This document shows, piece by piece, positions 32,696 to 41,780 of a stretch of 64,000 nt of DNA. The notes beneath the pieces are model-generated. The model worked only from the letters and a program-made list of their open reading frames with translations. It searched no databases and was not told the DNA's origin. The stretch is taken from the NCBI GenBank assembly GCA_044356305.1, contig JBIKWM010000014.1, forward strand, positions 6,420 through 70,419. The letters run 5' to 3'. Each line of letters starts with the position of its first letter. Within the stretch, counting starts at the first letter, position 1. The stretch comes from JBIKWM01 sp044356305 (GTDB lineage: Bacteria > Bacteroidota > Bacteroidia > UBA10329). Both the position numbers and the translations under genes were made by a program.

Positions 32696-32730
32696 AACCC
32701 GCCCACCGCTAAGGTGTGGCGGGTTTTTTT
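32696..32730 (+). terminator. Strong hairpin with T7 between the ompH and murI genes
   Basis: aacccgcc (32696-32703) pairs with ggcgggtt (32718-32725). An inner cacc/ggtg stem lies inside and T7 (32724-32730) follows. It ends the bamA-ompH transcript; its place after a -7 box and ten bases before the murI ATG is notable. Confidence 0.88.
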
Positions 32731-32739
32731 ATCACAAGC

Positions 32740-33555
32740 ATGGACAACCGTCCGATTGGCATGTTCGATTCGGGCATTGGCGGCCTCACGGTAGCCACGG
32801 CACTTACGCGTATCATGCCTCACGAGAGCATCGTGTACTATGGAGATACAGTGCACATGCCCTATGGGGAGAAATCTGCCGAGGCCATTGTTCAATATTC
32901 GCTTCGGATAACCGACCACCTGGTGCGCGAGGGATGCAAGACCATCCTCATTGCCTGCAACTCAGCCTCATCAACTGCTTACCGCGCCATATTGGACCAT
33001 GTTCCGCCCGGTATGCCGGTGTTCAACGTCATTGACCCCGTTATCCGCCACCTGGCCCAGCAGCATGCTGGCCACAAGGTGGGTGTGATAGGCACCCGGG
33101 CCACCATCGGCTCGCATGTGTATGCCCAGCGCATGATGGAGGCCGACCCTACTGTGACTATAGTAGAGAAGCAAACCGCCCTGCTGGCCGCCATGATAGA
33201 GGAGGGCTTCCATGACAATGAGATAAGCAGTGCGGTGATACAGGCCTATCTGGAGGACAGCCGTTTTGACGGCATCACGGCCTTGGTGCCCGCCTGTACT
33301 CACTATCCGCTCATTGCGGGCGAGATAATGGCCTACTTCGGTGGGCGGGTGGATGTGTTGGATGCGCCCGGCATAGTGGCTGCGTACGTGCGCGACATCC
33401 TCATACGGAGAGAATTGGCAGCCGGAACCGGCAACGTGCCTGCCCACCGCTTCATGGTGAGCGACCTGACACCATCATTCAAGAAAAGCAGCCGGATGTT
33501 CTTTGGGGCCGATATTGATCTGAAGGAGGTAAGGTTGGGTCCGAATCAGCCTTGA
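32740..33555 (+). CDS. murI: Glutamate racemase
   Basis: MurI makes D-glutamate for peptidoglycan. The 271-residue protein has FDSGIGGLTV (9-18) with catalytic Asp10, IACNSASS with Cys73 and VPACTHYP with Cys186: the two cysteines that act as acid and base. YYGDTVHMPYGEK is also typical. The start at 32740 gives the family N-terminus, while an upstream in-frame GTG would sit in the terminator. It ends ten bases inside the convergent carbonic-anhydrase-like gene. Confidence 0.95.
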   Translation: MDNRPIGMFDSGIGGLTVATALTRIMPHESIVYYGDTVHMPYGEKSAEAIVQYSLRITDHLVREGCKTILIACNSASSTAYRAILDHVPPGMPVFNVIDPVIRHLAQQHAGHKVGVIGTRATIGSHVYAQRMMEADPTVTIVEKQTALLAAMIEEGFHDNEISSAVIQAYLEDSRFDGITALVPACTHYPLIAGEIMAYFGGRVDVLDAPGIVAAYVRDILIRRELAAGTGNVPAHRFMVSDLTPSFKKSSRMFFGADIDLKEVRLGPNQP

Positions 33556-34079
33556 TTATCTCCATCCTCGCTGAACCACCCGCTGTACATCACGTAGTTC
33601 TGGGCGATGCGGTCGAGCAGGTCGCGGGTGTGGGTGGCGTCTATCTCCTTAACGCGCTTGGCCGGCACCCCGGCATAAATGCCGCCCGAAAGCAGGTGCG
33701 AGTTCTCGAGTACCACTGCACCAGCGGCAATGATCACATTGCTTTCAACAATAGCATTATCCATGACTATGGCACCCATGCCTACAAGAACGTTGCTGTG
33801 CAACGTGCAGCCATGCACCAGGGCATTATGACCAATGCTCACATTGTCACCTATGGTGGTGGGCGCCTTTTGGTAGGTGCAGTGGATCACGGCCCCGTCC
33901 TGCACGTTCACACGGTTTCCCAACCGTATCCAATGAACATCGCCCCGCACCACGGCATTGAACCAAACGCTGCATTGGTCACCCATAACCACATCGCCCA
34001 CCACCGTGCAGTTGGAGGCCAGAAAACAGTCGGTGCCCATCTGAGGGCTTTTTCCGTTGACAGGCAGAATAAGGGCCAT
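33546..34079 (-). CDS. Gamma-carbonic anhydrase family protein
   Basis: A 177-residue left-handed beta-helix protein with hexapeptide repeats (VGDVVMGDQCSVWFNAVVRGD; IGDNVSIGHNALVHGC; VLVGMGAIVMDNA; IIAAGAVV). The three zinc-site histidines of the family are at 66, 84 and 89, with the expected spacing. Such proteins, also called YrdA/PaaY-like, form trimers; whether they hydrate CO2 or have another role differs among members. It overlaps murI tail-to-tail by ten bases and lies eight bases after the hybrid kinase gene on the same strand. Confidence 0.88.
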   Translation of the reverse strand: MALILPVNGKSPQMGTDCFLASNCTVVGDVVMGDQCSVWFNAVVRGDVHWIRLGNRVNVQDGAVIHCTYQKAPTTIGDNVSIGHNALVHGCTLHSNVLVGMGAIVMDNAIVESNVIIAAGAVVLENSHLLSGGIYAGVPAKRVKEIDATHTRDLLDRIAQNYVMYSGWFSEDGDNQG

Positions 34080-34087
34080 GGATTTTG

Positions 34088-35818
34088 TCAGTTGCGATGC
34101 TGGTGCTCGGTCCTCAGCTTACTGGGCGAATAACCGAAATCCTCAGTGAAACAGCGCGTGAAGTATGCCGCATTGGGGTAACCCACCCGATATGCCACTT
34201 CAGAAATGTTGCCAACATTGGCTTTGAGCATGGCATGGGCGTGCTCCATGCGGTAGGCCCGCACAAAGCGTGTGGCCGAGCGGCCGGTGAGTGCCGTGAG
34301 CTTGCGGTGAAGCTGTGCTCGGCTCAGGCCAACCTCGCGGGCCAGGGTCTCCATGTCAAAATCTTCATCGGCCAAATGGCGGTGCACGCAATCGCACACA
34401 CGTTGCAGAAAGCGGTCGTCCATCGAAGGCTCGTCCACCTTTACCGCATCGGGAAGCACACTGCGCGAGTATCTGGTACGCAGCTGCTTGCGAGAATCCA
34501 AGAGGTTATCAAGGGTGATGTTGAGTTCCTGAGTGCTGAACGGTTTGGTTATGTAAGCATCAGCCCCGGCTGTGAGGCCCTCAATGCGGCTCTCTGTACC
34601 CATCTTGGCTGTGAGTATGATGATGGGCACATGGCTGGTGCGGTCGTCAGCCTTCAGCGTGCGGGTCAATTCTAACCCATCAATGCCGGGCATCATGATG
34701 TCGCATATCACCGCATCAGGCACTGTGTCTAAGGCTTTTGCGAGCCCAGCCTGTCCATCGGCTGCTTCCAATACCTCGTACTGCTCGCCCAGCATCAGCC
34801 TTATGAAATCGCGAATCTCCACATTGTCTTCCACCACCAGCACCACAGGGCGGTTGTCATCGGCCTGTTCGGGGTCAGCACTCTCAGTTTGTCTAGTGGG
34901 TTCAGCCTCAGGGCTCCATTCGGGCAACGACACCATCTGTCCTTGCTGATATATCCGTTGCACTATGGGCAAGAGAACAGTCACTTCAGTGCCCTTGTCA
35001 AGTTCGCTGCGGATGCTTATATCACCATTTAGCATCTTCACATATTCTTTCACCAAAGCCAGACCCACGCCCATACCGGCTGTCTGCCGTTGGCGCACGG
35101 CCCCCCCCTGAAAGTAGCGCTCGAACACATGGGGCACCTCATGGGCCGGAATGCCGATTCCTGTATCGGTCACAGTTATACGAGCATGGTCGCGGCCATC
35201 AGCCCTCGTCTGGTCCACATACAGCGTCACTGTGCCGCTATCGGTGTACTTGAAAGCATTGGATAGGAGGTTTGACAGGATGATGTCCAGCTTCTCAGGG
35301 TCGAAGTCGGCATAGAGGCTGGGTACCGACATCACCTTGCGGAACTCGATGCCCTTCTTATTGGCCAATGAACGGAATGGCCGGCCTACTTCAATCACCT
35401 TCTGCACAAGATCGCCATGGCGCAGGTCGAGGCTCATGCGCTTGCCTTCAATGCGGGCTATGTCGAGCAATTGATTAACCAATCGCTCCAACTGTACCGC
35501 GCTACGCTGCGCTATGTTTACCTGCTCACGCTGCTTCTCATCGGTCATCTGTGCTTCGAGATACTCGAGATGGCCCTGAATGAGTGTGAGAGGGGTGCGC
35601 AGCTCATGTGTGACATTGGCAAAGAAGTCGTTCTTGAGCTGGTCAATCTGCTTGAGGCGTTCAGCCTCCTTGTGCTCTAGTTCTATCTGATCCTTGAGGC
35701 GGAGACGGTACAGGATCACCCATGTTATTAGCCATACACCCACCAGCAGCGCCACCGAGAAGATGGGCAGCACCCAGCGAGGGTCCATAGCCAGTAACAC
35801 AGGCTCAGAGATGCACAT
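34088..35818 (-). CDS. Hybrid histidine kinase with receiver and AraC output, no sensor domain
   Basis: A 576-residue single-polypeptide two-component protein. One membrane helix (about 16-38) leads directly into HisKA (THELRTPL, H71), HATPase_c (N-box about 181-192, DTGIGIP 218-224, GMGVGLALVKEY about 249-260), a receiver with D373 (CDIMMPGIDG), then an AraC-type HTH (about 470-576: MDTLAREVGLSRAQLHRKL-type and GYPNAAYFTRCFTEDFGYSP). Bacteroidota HTCS regulators carry large periplasmic sensor regions in front of this; here none is present. It starts six bases after the PNGase F-like gene, so the two are co-transcribed. Confidence 0.92.
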   Translation of the reverse strand: MCISEPVLLAMDPRWVLPIFSVALLVGVWLITWVILYRLRLKDQIELEHKEAERLKQIDQLKNDFFANVTHELRTPLTLIQGHLEYLEAQMTDEKQREQVNIAQRSAVQLERLVNQLLDIARIEGKRMSLDLRHGDLVQKVIEVGRPFRSLANKKGIEFRKVMSVPSLYADFDPEKLDIILSNLLSNAFKYTDSGTVTLYVDQTRADGRDHARITVTDTGIGIPAHEVPHVFERYFQGGAVRQRQTAGMGVGLALVKEYVKMLNGDISIRSELDKGTEVTVLLPIVQRIYQQGQMVSLPEWSPEAEPTRQTESADPEQADDNRPVVLVVEDNVEIRDFIRLMLGEQYEVLEAADGQAGLAKALDTVPDAVICDIMMPGIDGLELTRTLKADDRTSHVPIIILTAKMGTESRIEGLTAGADAYITKPFSTQELNITLDNLLDSRKQLRTRYSRSVLPDAVKVDEPSMDDRFLQRVCDCVHRHLADEDFDMETLAREVGLSRAQLHRKLTALTGRSATRFVRAYRMEHAHAMLKANVGNISEVAYRVGYPNAAYFTRCFTEDFGYSPSKLRTEHQHRN

Positions 35819-35824
35819 GGGCTG

Positions 35825-38050
35825 TCAGTGCAGCATCACACGCTCACTGCCCATCAGCCCATCAGGTCCAAGGAGACGAAGTACATACATGCCCTTCGCA
35901 AGACCGTTCAGATCAGTGCGGGTCTCTTTCTGGCTGATGTTCCACTGGCGCACTGGGCGGCCGCTGAGGTCAAGGAGTGTGGCAACATTCACCTTGCCAT
36001 CGAGCGCGGCAAGGTCTATTACCAATAGACCCTCGGTAGGATTAGGGAATACCAGTGCGCGGCCCTGACGTTGGGCATCATTCACTCCATCTGGCTCTTC
36101 AAAATTGAAAGTGTAAGTGAGTTCGCTCCCGAAATCAGAGAGGAAATTCTTGAAAATGGCCGTTTGGCCCAGCTTCTTGAGGCGGAAATAGCCGCTGCCC
36201 TGAGCCGTGTTGGCCCACCAGGTCAAACCATCATCGCCCAGGTCGGTTATCACCAGCCGGTAGCATCCGCTGGTCAGGGTTACGGTATCCTTATAGGTGG
36301 TGTTGGCGGTCAGGTTGCTACGCTCGGCCACTATCTGGTCTGCGGCATCGTAAAGTTTCCAGCTGTTCTGCTGCGGACTGTTGTTTGATTTCAGGCTGAT
36401 CTCGAACCCAGGAGTGCCTGTGATCACATCGGGCATTACAAAATCAGATGTCATGGTGTTGTTCAATGCATATCCGTCTGTGCCACCGTTGGGGGCGCTT
36501 ACGCTCACATCGAACTTAGAGGCCGAACCGTTCCAGTCAGTCAGGTTTGGCAGTTCGACCTCGGTGCTCTCTAGGAAATTAAGACTGCCTGTCCAAGTGT
36601 GGTTCTGCGCAGTGGCTCCTCGCACTCCATAGGTTATGGTGAGCGAGGTGAGGGTCGCGCTTCCAGTGTTGCGGATGCGTACCACCGGATTGGTGCATGT
36701 GGGGTTTCTGCGGCCATGCTCGTCTTTGGTGGTCGGGGCTATGATGTCGGCCACCTCGGCATCGAGGGCAAAATTGGGCGCCCCGTGCTGGATAATCTGG
36801 GCGGCAAGGCTGTAGCTGGCCCCGTTGGATGGGGTAAAGGAGCTGAAGTTGATGTCGAGCATGTTGGTCTGCCCGATGTTCACATTGGCCGTAATGTCAT
36901 GGTCATACGTCCGCACCGCCTCGCCCGGGCACCAGTTGGCACGGTCATATACCCAAGTGCCTCCCTGCGGCCAAAGGGCATTTTTGCCGCAATCGCTCTT
37001 CCAGATGGTCTGCTGCGCCACGGTATTGTTATTTGACCTGAGGAAATACTTGATGTTGGGAGTGAACTCTCCATCCTGTCCGTGGCCGGTCACGAAAACA
37101 CGGGCTCGAACCCCTTCTGCATCGGGCCGAATGTCAAACGCCTTGTCGGGTAGCTGCACGGTGTTGAAATTGGTCGCGTTTGAGTACGTATAGTCACCTT
37201 GATACAGGTTGTCAACACTCAGCACATCCATAGGCGGGGTACCTTCGATAAATTCGAAATCAAGGGTCACGCTGAAACCGCTGCTCCAGCCGCTGTAGAA
37301 GGCGCGGATCTCAACGGAATCGCGCAGCAGGTGCTGATAATCAGTAAGATCATAATAATAGTCCTGCACCCAGGTGTTGTTGTATCCGTTAGTGCCATAA
37401 CCGTTGTTGGCCGGGTTCATGTAAGTGCCGTAAGGGGTTATGGCCCGGGCCAGCTCGTATTGGTCTATGTGGTCGCTAAGGGTGTAGTAGTCGGTGAGGG
37501 TGAGGTACTCCGTTCCGGTGGGGTTGGCATATACTGAGTCTACCACGGTGCCTGTCAAATCAAAAACATCGTACCAGAACCCTGCCGGGTATACATACAG
37601 CGTGTCGGTGGGCAGCAGCGGGTCGCTGCCATCGCCAAAGAGCACAATGGTGTCGGTCTCTAGCCACAGGGTATCTGTGTCGGTGCCGTTCCAAGAGGTG
37701 GCGTAGGTCGGGTCGGTACTGTACTGTGCCGAGTCGGTCTGCGCACCGTTGAGCGTGAAACTCGGGGCCTCGGCCCAAGTGGTGTCGCTGTAGCCCGGGC
37801 GATGGCGCAGATACATGAGTGTGGTATAGTCCCAGCCGCTGCATCCGCCCGATGCGCATCCCAGCCCGTAGTGCAGGGTCACTTTGCGGTAGTCGGTGCC
37901 AGGTGCGGGGAACTGCCCCCAACGGTCATACGCCTCAAACCAGACCATGTCCACAGCATCATGCACGGTCACAACGGTGGTGTCGCCAGGGGCGGCAAGA
38001 GCGCGAAAGGCACCAAGGGTAAGAGAGGCAGCAAGTAGGATGTTTCTCAT
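35825..38050 (-). CDS. PNGase F-like glycosidase with type IX secretion signal
   Basis: A 741-residue secreted protein. The signal peptide is RNILLAASLTLGAFRALA. The next 400 residues match the two PNGase F domains: DMVWFEAYDRWGQFPAPGTDY, GCASGGCSGWDYTTLMYLR, VRARVFVTGHGQDG and YDRANWCPGEAV. Peptide-N-glycosidase F removes N-linked glycans from glycoproteins. The next part is Ig- or CARDB-like, followed by a bowl-like beta region (YRLVITDLGDDGLTWW). The C-terminal 75 residues (VFPNPTEGLLVIDL... to GMYVLRLLGPDG) are a type A sorting domain of type IX secretion. The ATG at 38050 gives the signal peptide and follows a TACATTTG box. Confidence 0.88.
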   Translation of the reverse strand: MRNILLAASLTLGAFRALAAPGDTTVVTVHDAVDMVWFEAYDRWGQFPAPGTDYRKVTLHYGLGCASGGCSGWDYTTLMYLRHRPGYSDTTWAEAPSFTLNGAQTDSAQYSTDPTYATSWNGTDTDTLWLETDTIVLFGDGSDPLLPTDTLYVYPAGFWYDVFDLTGTVVDSVYANPTGTEYLTLTDYYTLSDHIDQYELARAITPYGTYMNPANNGYGTNGYNNTWVQDYYYDLTDYQHLLRDSVEIRAFYSGWSSGFSVTLDFEFIEGTPPMDVLSVDNLYQGDYTYSNATNFNTVQLPDKAFDIRPDAEGVRARVFVTGHGQDGEFTPNIKYFLRSNNNTVAQQTIWKSDCGKNALWPQGGTWVYDRANWCPGEAVRTYDHDITANVNIGQTNMLDINFSSFTPSNGASYSLAAQIIQHGAPNFALDAEVADIIAPTTKDEHGRRNPTCTNPVVRIRNTGSATLTSLTITYGVRGATAQNHTWTGSLNFLESTEVELPNLTDWNGSASKFDVSVSAPNGGTDGYALNNTMTSDFVMPDVITGTPGFEISLKSNNSPQQNSWKLYDAADQIVAERSNLTANTTYKDTVTLTSGCYRLVITDLGDDGLTWWANTAQGSGYFRLKKLGQTAIFKNFLSDFGSELTYTFNFEEPDGVNDAQRQGRALVFPNPTEGLLVIDLAALDGKVNVATLLDLSGRPVRQWNISQKETRTDLNGLAKGMYVLRLLGPDGLMGSERVMLH

Positions 38051-38071
38051 TTCGGTTGGATAAAAGGGTCC

Positions 38072-38079
38072 CAAATGTA
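38072..38079 (-). promoter_or_regulatory. Putative -7 box of the PNGase F-kinase operon
   Basis: TACATTTG on the minus strand matches TAnnTTTG exactly, 21 bases upstream of the ATG at 38050. No clear -33 element. Confidence 0.5.
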
Positions 38080-38228
38080 ATGGGATGCGAGCGGGATCGC
38101 ACACGTGCCCGGCTTGAGTCCCAGGGTATGGCTCATCAATACCATACATTCGTTCAAAACTGATATTGTTCACATACAATTTAACCCATTGAATGCGATG
38201 CTCTGCAAAATGACAGCTGCACCGCAGG

Positions 38229-39770
38229 TCAGAGGGGAATGTTGCCGTGCTTCTTGCGGGGCAGACGGTCCACCTTGTTGCGCAGCATGGCAAAGGCGCG
38301 GATCAGCTTTTCTCGGGTCTGTGACGGGACAATCACCTCATCTACATAACCCCGTTCGGCAGCGCGGTATGGGTTGGCAAAGTGCTCGAGATATTCAGCT
38401 TCTTTCTCTTTCAGCTTTGCATCGGGGTCAGATGCACTTTTTATCTCGCTGCGGAAAATGATCTCCGCTGCCCCTTTGGCACCCATCACTGCTATCTCGG
38501 CTGTTGGCCACGCATAGTTCATATCGGCCCCGATATGCTTGCTGTTCATCACATCATATGCCCCACCGTAAGCCTTGCGGGTGATAACCGTGATGCGGGG
38601 CACCGTGGCCTCGCTGAAGGCATAAAGTAGCTTGGCCCCGTTGGTGATGATGCCGTTCCACTCCTGATCAGTGCCAGGCAGGAAACCGGGCACATCCTCA
38701 AACACGAGCAGCGGAATGTTGAAACAGTCGCAGAATCGAACAAAACGACCGCCCTTCTGCGAGGCCTTGATGTCGAGCACCCCGGCCAGTACGGCCGGCT
38801 GGTTGGCCACAATGCCGATGCTGCGGCCGGCCAATCGGGCAAAGCCGACAACAATGTTGTCGGCAAAATCCTTGTGAACCTCCATGAAACTTCCCTCGTC
38901 CACCACTTCGGCTATCACATTCTTTATATCGTATGGTTGATTGGCGTTCTCTGGCACCACGCTGTTAAGGGCAGGGCGGCCCTCATCACCGGCCTGATAG
39001 GGCAGGCTAGGGGCATCGTCCTCGCAGTTCTGTGGCATGTAGCTCAGCAGCCGCTTGATATGGAGGATGCAGTCGGCATCGTTGGCGCAGGCAAAGTGGG
39101 TCACACCGCTCTTTGTGCTGTGCGCACTTGCCCCGCCCAGATCCTCGCTGCTCACATCCTCGTGGGTCACGGTCTTCACCACATTGGGGCCTGTGACGAA
39201 CATGTAGCTCGTGTCCTGCACCATCAGGATAAAATCGGTGAGCGCGGGCGAATACACCGCTCCCCCTGCACAGGGTCCCATGATGGCCGAGAGCTGCGGC
39301 ACTACCCCCGAGGCGCGGGTGTTGCGGTAAAAGATGTCGGCATAGCCGCCAAGGCTCACCACTCCCTCCTGTATGCGAGCCCCGCCCGAATCGTTCAGCC
39401 CGATAACCGGACAGCCGTTCTGCATCGCGAGGTCCATGATGCGGCAGATCTTGCCTGCGTGGGCCTCGGCCAGCGAGCCACCGAACACTGTGAAATCCTG
39501 TGCGAAAACATACACTGTGCGTCCGTCCACTTTACCGTATCCGGTCACCACCCCATCACCTAGGAATTTCTGCCGCTCCAGACCGAACTCAGTGCTGCGG
39601 TGCGTTACGAACATGCCTATCTCCTCAAAACTGCCTGCATCCATCAGCAGGCTTATGCGTTCGCGTGCGGTGAGTTTTCCTTTACTGTGCTGCGATGCTA
39701 TGCGTTCGGCACCGCCACCAGCCATGGCCTCATCGTGTTTTGCACGTAGTGATTCTATCCTTTTGCTCAT
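38229..39770 (-). CDS. Acyl-CoA carboxylase beta (carboxyltransferase) subunit, propionyl-CoA type
   Basis: A 513-residue carboxyltransferase that moves the carboxyl group from biotin to an acyl-CoA, most likely propionyl-CoA (or acts in methylmalonyl-CoA decarboxylation). Evidence is KLTARERISLLMDAGSFEE near the start, VYVFAQDFTVFGGSL, GLNDSGGARIQEGV (acyl-CoA site), GPCAGGAVYSPALTDF, FEDVPGFLPGTDQE, TRKAYGGAYDVM and NPYRAAERGYVDEVI near the end. The start at 39770 gives the family N-terminus MSKRIESLRAKH. No biotin carboxylase or biotin carrier gene is near, so those subunits are encoded elsewhere. Confidence 0.92.
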   Translation of the reverse strand: MSKRIESLRAKHDEAMAGGGAERIASQHSKGKLTARERISLLMDAGSFEEIGMFVTHRSTEFGLERQKFLGDGVVTGYGKVDGRTVYVFAQDFTVFGGSLAEAHAGKICRIMDLAMQNGCPVIGLNDSGGARIQEGVVSLGGYADIFYRNTRASGVVPQLSAIMGPCAGGAVYSPALTDFILMVQDTSYMFVTGPNVVKTVTHEDVSSEDLGGASAHSTKSGVTHFACANDADCILHIKRLLSYMPQNCEDDAPSLPYQAGDEGRPALNSVVPENANQPYDIKNVIAEVVDEGSFMEVHKDFADNIVVGFARLAGRSIGIVANQPAVLAGVLDIKASQKGGRFVRFCDCFNIPLLVFEDVPGFLPGTDQEWNGIITNGAKLLYAFSEATVPRITVITRKAYGGAYDVMNSKHIGADMNYAWPTAEIAVMGAKGAAEIIFRSEIKSASDPDAKLKEKEAEYLEHFANPYRAAERGYVDEVIVPSQTREKLIRAFAMLRNKVDRLPRKKHGNIPL

Positions 39771-39792
39771 CAATGCTTGAATTTGGGCGTGG

Positions 39793-39800
39793 CAAAGGTG
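39793..39800 (-). promoter_or_regulatory. Putative -7 box ahead of the carboxylase beta gene
   Basis: CACCTTTG on the minus strand, 22 bases upstream of the start at 39770, resembles the -7 element with one change. Confidence 0.3.
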
Positions 39801-39823
39801 CGAACGCAAAGCCCGCAACTCCG

Positions 39824-39831
39824 CATCTTTG
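39824..39831 (+). promoter_or_regulatory. Putative -7 box abutting the trpS start
   Basis: CATCTTTG ends four bases before the trpS ATG. The 13-base string gcatctttgcggc recurs at 41766-41778, before the DUF3109 gene. Confidence 0.4.
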
Positions 39832-39835
39832 CGGC

Positions 39836-40813
39836 ATGGCACGCATACTCACGGGCATTCAGAGCACAGGGAGGCCGCACCTTGGCAACATAGTAGGTGC
39901 CATAAGGCCTGCAATAGAGCTCTCGCGCACTCCGGGCAATGAGGGATTTTATTTCATAGCTGATCTGCACTCGCTCACCACGGTGAAAGACGCGGCCCAG
40001 CGCACCGAGAGTGTCGATGCGGTGGCTGCCGCATGGGTTGCCTGCGGGTTCGATACCGACAAGGGCGTTTTCTACCGCCAGAGCGACATACCCGAGGTGT
40101 GCGAGATGACGTGGTATCTTTCGTGCTTCACGCCTTTCCCGATGCTGGCCAACGCTCACTCGTTCAAGGACAAGAGCGACCGGCTGGCCGATGTGAACGC
40201 AGGCCTGTTCACCTATCCGGTGCTGATGGCGTGTGACATACTCATGTACGATACAGATGTTGTGCCCGTGGGCCGCGACCAGCTGCAGCACCTCGAGATG
40301 GCGCGCGACATGGCGGGGGCTGTCAACCATCGACTCGGGGCCGAGGTGCTGCGCGTGCCCAGGGCCAGCATCCGCGAGGATGTGATGGTGGTGCCTGGCA
40401 CCGATGGACAGAAGATGAGCAAGAGCTACGGCAACATCATCGATATTTTCCTGCCCGAGAAGGAGTTGCGAAGGCAGGTGATGGGCATTGTGACCGACAG
40501 CACCCCGCTGGAGCAGCCCAAGGACCCCGACACGTGCAACGTGTTCAACATTTATCGCATAGTTGCCGAGCCTGACCAGGTGAGTGACTTGCGACAGCGG
40601 TACATGGCGGGCGGCTATGGCTATGGACATGCGAAGCAGGCCCTGTTTGAGGTGCTGCTGCACGGTTTCGCTCAGGAGCGCGACACCTTTTCAAGACTGA
40701 TGGACGACCGCGCCTCCTTGCATGCCATGCTGGCCAAAGGCGCCCAAAAGGCAAGACCTGTGGGCCTGGGAGTGCTGAAAAGGCTCCGCATCGCGTTGGG
40801 CTACGCCAACTGA
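39836..40813 (+). CDS. trpS: Tryptophan-tRNA ligase
   Basis: TrpRS charges tRNA-Trp. The 325-residue class I synthetase has TGRPHLGN (HIGH-like) near the N-terminus, DLHSLTTVKDA, YPVLMACDILMYDTDVVPVGRDQLQHLEMARD, and GQKMSKSYGN (KMSKS). The start at 39836 gives the family start MARILTGIQSTG directly behind a promoter-like box. The 3' end overlaps the convergent membrane-protein gene by 13 bases. Length is normal for bacterial TrpRS. Confidence 0.95.
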   Translation: MARILTGIQSTGRPHLGNIVGAIRPAIELSRTPGNEGFYFIADLHSLTTVKDAAQRTESVDAVAAAWVACGFDTDKGVFYRQSDIPEVCEMTWYLSCFTPFPMLANAHSFKDKSDRLADVNAGLFTYPVLMACDILMYDTDVVPVGRDQLQHLEMARDMAGAVNHRLGAEVLRVPRASIREDVMVVPGTDGQKMSKSYGNIIDIFLPEKELRRQVMGIVTDSTPLEQPKDPDTCNVFNIYRIVAEPDQVSDLRQRYMAGGYGYGHAKQALFEVLLHGFAQERDTFSRLMDDRASLHAMLAKGAQKARPVGLGVLKRLRIALGYAN

Positions 40814-41727
40814 GGCATAAGGGCCACCAGGGCCAGTATGATCAACAGCGCATCGGCCAGCCATGGGTTGCCCACGTTTTTGACCAGACGGGCAAATACA
40901 AGTGCCAACGGAACAGCTAACATCGGGGCCACCAGTACCGATCGGCCGCGCATTACCATGAACATGGGCGCGGTAACGGCCAGCAACAGCAGCAGTACTG
41001 ATATGAACGTGCGCTGACGCACGGGCCCCGTGCCGCTGTCAATCACTGCCCCAGCCACAGCCAGGGCACCCAGGCCAAGTGCCAGATAATGCGATCGGCT
41101 GATGCCAAGGTCGCTCATGTGGGTGGTCATGTGTCCCAACGCTTGAACAGACTCGCTAATGGGCGCACCGCTCAGCAGGATGTATGTGAACCATGCAATG
41201 AGCGGCAGCAATGCACCGCTAAGCAGAACCCCCATCTCGCGCAGGTTAAAGGGCCTGATCACCCACAACGATACCATGAGCCATGGCAATACGAGAACGC
41301 TCCAGCGCTCGCCTAACAACAGAATGCCGGCCCCCATGCCCACATGGAACAGGGCACCGCCCACGGCCCCCACACCATAGGTGCTGAACATGGCGGCACA
41401 CAGCCCTGCAGCAAGGGGTGCAGCCATTGATGGTAGCAGTGCACAATCATTTCGCAGCACAAGAAGGCTGAGGCAGGCGGCTATGAAGGTGACCATGTTT
41501 CCATTGGCCAGGTCGTAGGCCGTGGCGAGTACCCTGATGCTGATTATTAGGGCAAGATGGGCAGCCACCGTGGCCAATGGTTGCCAGGCGCTGCCGCAGG
41601 CGTACCAGGCGCTGCCAGCCACCACAGCATTTTGTCGACCGTAATGCAGCACTGCGGCACCGACCACCATCAGGGCCATTAGCACCAGCCCGAGCGGGGT
41701 GTTCTTATCCAGAGCCTTGCGGATCAT
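40801..41727 (-). CDS. Polytopic membrane protein (DUF6427-like)
   Basis: A 308-residue protein with about ten hydrophobic helices and short loops. The N-terminus MIRKALDKNTPLGLVLMALMVVGAA and the overall plan recall the Flavobacteriia family DUF6427, whose function is unknown; the match is by eye and tentative. A FNLREMGVLLSGALLPLIAWFTYILLSG segment lies mid-protein. The start at 41727 follows a CACCTTTG box by four bases. It diverges from the DUF3109 gene with 53 bases between start codons and converges on trpS. Confidence 0.65.
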   Translation of the reverse strand: MIRKALDKNTPLGLVLMALMVVGAAVLHYGRQNAVVAGSAWYACGSAWQPLATVAAHLALIISIRVLATAYDLANGNMVTFIAACLSLLVLRNDCALLPSMAAPLAAGLCAAMFSTYGVGAVGGALFHVGMGAGILLLGERWSVLVLPWLMVSLWVIRPFNLREMGVLLSGALLPLIAWFTYILLSGAPISESVQALGHMTTHMSDLGISRSHYLALGLGALAVAGAVIDSGTGPVRQRTFISVLLLLLAVTAPMFMVMRGRSVLVAPMLAVPLALVFARLVKNVGNPWLADALLIILALVALMPQLA

Positions 41728-41731
41728 GCGG

Positions 41732-41739
41732 CAAAGGTG
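41732..41739 (-). promoter_or_regulatory. Putative -7 box abutting the DUF6427-like start
   Basis: CACCTTTG on the minus strand ends four bases before the ATG at 41727. A divergent counterpart faces it at 41767. Confidence 0.35.
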
Positions 41740-41766
41740 CGCAACGGATAGCGTGGTGTGCAGGTG

Positions 41767-41774
41767 CATCTTTG
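41767..41774 (+). promoter_or_regulatory. Putative -7 box abutting the DUF3109 start
   Basis: CATCTTTG ends six bases before the ATG at 41781. The same 13-base context occurs before trpS. Confidence 0.4.
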
Positions 41775-41780
41775 CGGCCC

